Assembly: GCA_023250775.1 (NCBI GenBank)
Contig: JAHFAA010000284.1
Span: 1-5,525 of the forward strand
Direction: 5' to 3'
Length of the DNA: 5,525 bases
DNA from: Bdellovibrionales bacterium
GTDB taxonomy: Bacteria > Bdellovibrionota > Bacteriovoracia > Bacteriovoracales > Bacteriovoracaceae
The notes below the pieces were generated by a model. It saw nothing but the letters and a program-made list of their open reading frames with translations. It was not told the DNA's origin and ran no database searches. Below, piece by piece: positions 4,674-5,525 of the stretch. How positions within the stretch are numbered: the first letter of the stretch is position 1; each line of letters begins with the position of its first letter. A program made the translations under genes and the position numbers.

Positions 4674-5525
4674 ATGACAATAACACCGCAGAACACAGAT
4701 AAGGGTAAAGAGACACCGAAGTCCTGGAGAGGTTTCGGTGGAAATTTCCTGCTTGTTTTTGTAATTTTCACGGCCATATTTTACCTGACCGAATATTTTA
4801 CTGCACAAAAATACGTCGAAAATCTGCCTTATAGCAAATTTCTGGCCATCGTTAATGAAGGGAAGGTCAAGGAAGTTTCTATTTCAGACTCGAAAATCAC
4901 AGGTGAATTTCGAGAGCAAGGTAGTGGTCGAGCTCATTATTTTATTACTATCCCGGTTAAAGATGAGCATCTCATCGACTTACTGAAACAAAAAGACGTT
5001 ACTTTTCAAGGAACGCTGGTGAGCTCTTTTTGGAGTAACCTCATAACCTGGCTATTTCTATTTTATGTACTCTCTCTCTTGTGGTCATTATTTTCACGAA
5101 AGATGCCGTCAGGAATGCCGGGCATTTTTTCCATGACTAAATCGAAAGCAAAAATCTTTGCAGAAAAAGACATTAAAACGACCTTTAATGATGTCGCAGG
5201 AATCGATGATGCTAAGGATGAACTGAAAGAGATTGTACAATTTTTAAGCGATCCAAAAACCTTTACGCGTTTAGGGGGGCGTGCCCCCAAAGGCGTGCTA
5301 CTCGTGGGGCCTCCGGGAACAGGAAAAACACTTTTGGCCCGGGCCTTGGCAGGTGAAGCTAAAGTTGCATTCTTTTCTATCAATGGTTCTGAGTTTGTCG
5401 AAATGTTTGTCGGTCTTGGTGCCGCAAGAGTGCGTGATCTGTTTGAACAGGCCCGGAGATCGGCTCCCTGTATTCTCTTCATTGATGAAATTGATGCTCT
5501 TGGAAAATCACGAGTGGGGCATCTT
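4674..5525 (+). CDS. ftsH: ATP-dependent membrane zinc metalloprotease FtsH, N-terminal part (3' end off window)
   Basis: The frame is open for 284 codons and runs off the right edge. In order: a polar cytoplasmic leader (1-23), TM1 (about 24-42), a periplasmic region (about 43-118, YVENLPYSKF... with VKEVSISDSKITGEF), TM2 (about 119-140), then the AAA+ domain beginning TFNDVAGIDDAKDELKEIV (170-188). Walker A is GPPGTGKT (212-219), the pore motif MFVG is at 244-247, and Walker B is ILFIDEID (267-274). The second region of homology, the HEXXH zinc site and the protease domain (FtsH is usually 600-650 residues) lie outside the window. FtsH hexamers extract and degrade misfolded or short-lived membrane and cytosolic proteins. 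The leader before TM1 is longer than in E. coli FtsH, and the neighbours are not the usual rlmE/ftsJ, tilS or hpt, so this may be an accessory stress-linked copy; that is inference. The ATG at 4674 has a modest AAAGAGA (4664-4670) close upstream. Confidence 0.96.
   Translation, partial: MTITPQNTDKGKETPKSWRGFGGNFLLVFVIFTAIFYLTEYFTAQKYVENLPYSKFLAIVNEGKVKEVSISDSKITGEFREQGSGRAHYFITIPVKDEHLIDLLKQKDVTFQGTLVSSFWSNLITWLFLFYVLSLLWSLFSRKMPSGMPGIFSMTKSKAKIFAEKDIKTTFNDVAGIDDAKDELKEIVQFLSDPKTFTRLGGRAPKGVLLVGPPGTGKTLLARALAGEAKVAFFSINGSEFVEMFVGLGAARVRDLFEQARRSAPCILFIDEIDALGKSRVGHL

Noticed and set aside
5063..5482. 139-codon open frame on the minus strand
   Set aside because: It lies entirely opposite the unmistakable FtsH AAA+ domain; its composition is that of an antisense shadow.
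1..5525. Insertion sequence, integron, CRISPR array, tRNA or rRNA
   Set aside because: I saw no transposase or integrase frame, no terminal repeats with target duplication, no regularly spaced repeats and no cloverleaf or rRNA-like sequence.

Overview
The window looks like chromosomal DNA of an AT-rich Gram-negative bacterium, most likely a proteobacterium or close relative. The evidence is an NhaR-like LysR regulator, two ElaB/YqjD-type (DUF883) tail-anchored proteins, a YqjE-like membrane protein, clear Shine-Dalgarno sites and dense gene packing. I cannot name a genus from the sequence alone.

Layout, left to right. (1) Positions 2-505 hold the C-terminal part of an NhaR-like LysR regulator on the + strand; its start is off the left edge. 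(2) After a 130-base gap with two small inverted repeats comes a two-gene + strand unit: a DUF883 protein (636-968) and a protein with two PRC-barrel repeats (994-1623). (3) This unit meets a four-gene minus-strand operon tail to tail, with only 5 bases between the stop codons and a strong hairpin that can serve as a bidirectional terminator. In transcription order that operon encodes a 'host attachment' family protein (3687-3238), a COG1926-type phosphoribosyltransferase (3214-2522), a second DUF883 protein (2466-2134) and a YqjE/holin-like two-helix membrane protein (2129-1629, TTG start). (4) A 207-base divergent intergenic region (3688-3894) carries inverted repeats. (5) A tandem-domain VOC (glyoxalase-fold) protein (3895-4653) is followed 20 bases later by ftsH (4674 to the right edge), truncated after Walker B.

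Functionally this reads as an envelope and stress-response neighbourhood, not a metabolic pathway. The two DUF883 proteins align without gaps over 110 residues (about 30 identities by hand count), so they are paralogues placed in two facing operons. ElaB/YqjD proteins are known to tie ribosomes to the inner membrane in stationary phase. The 'host attachment' family has been related to release-factor-like folds, and FtsH is the membrane quality-control protease. A membrane-centred dormancy or proteostasis module is therefore an attractive hypothesis, but it is inference. I saw no mobile element, CRISPR array, tRNA or rRNA. Three start codons were revised from the longest possible frames using ribosome-binding sites: the PRC-barrel protein, the second DUF883 protein and the host attachment protein.
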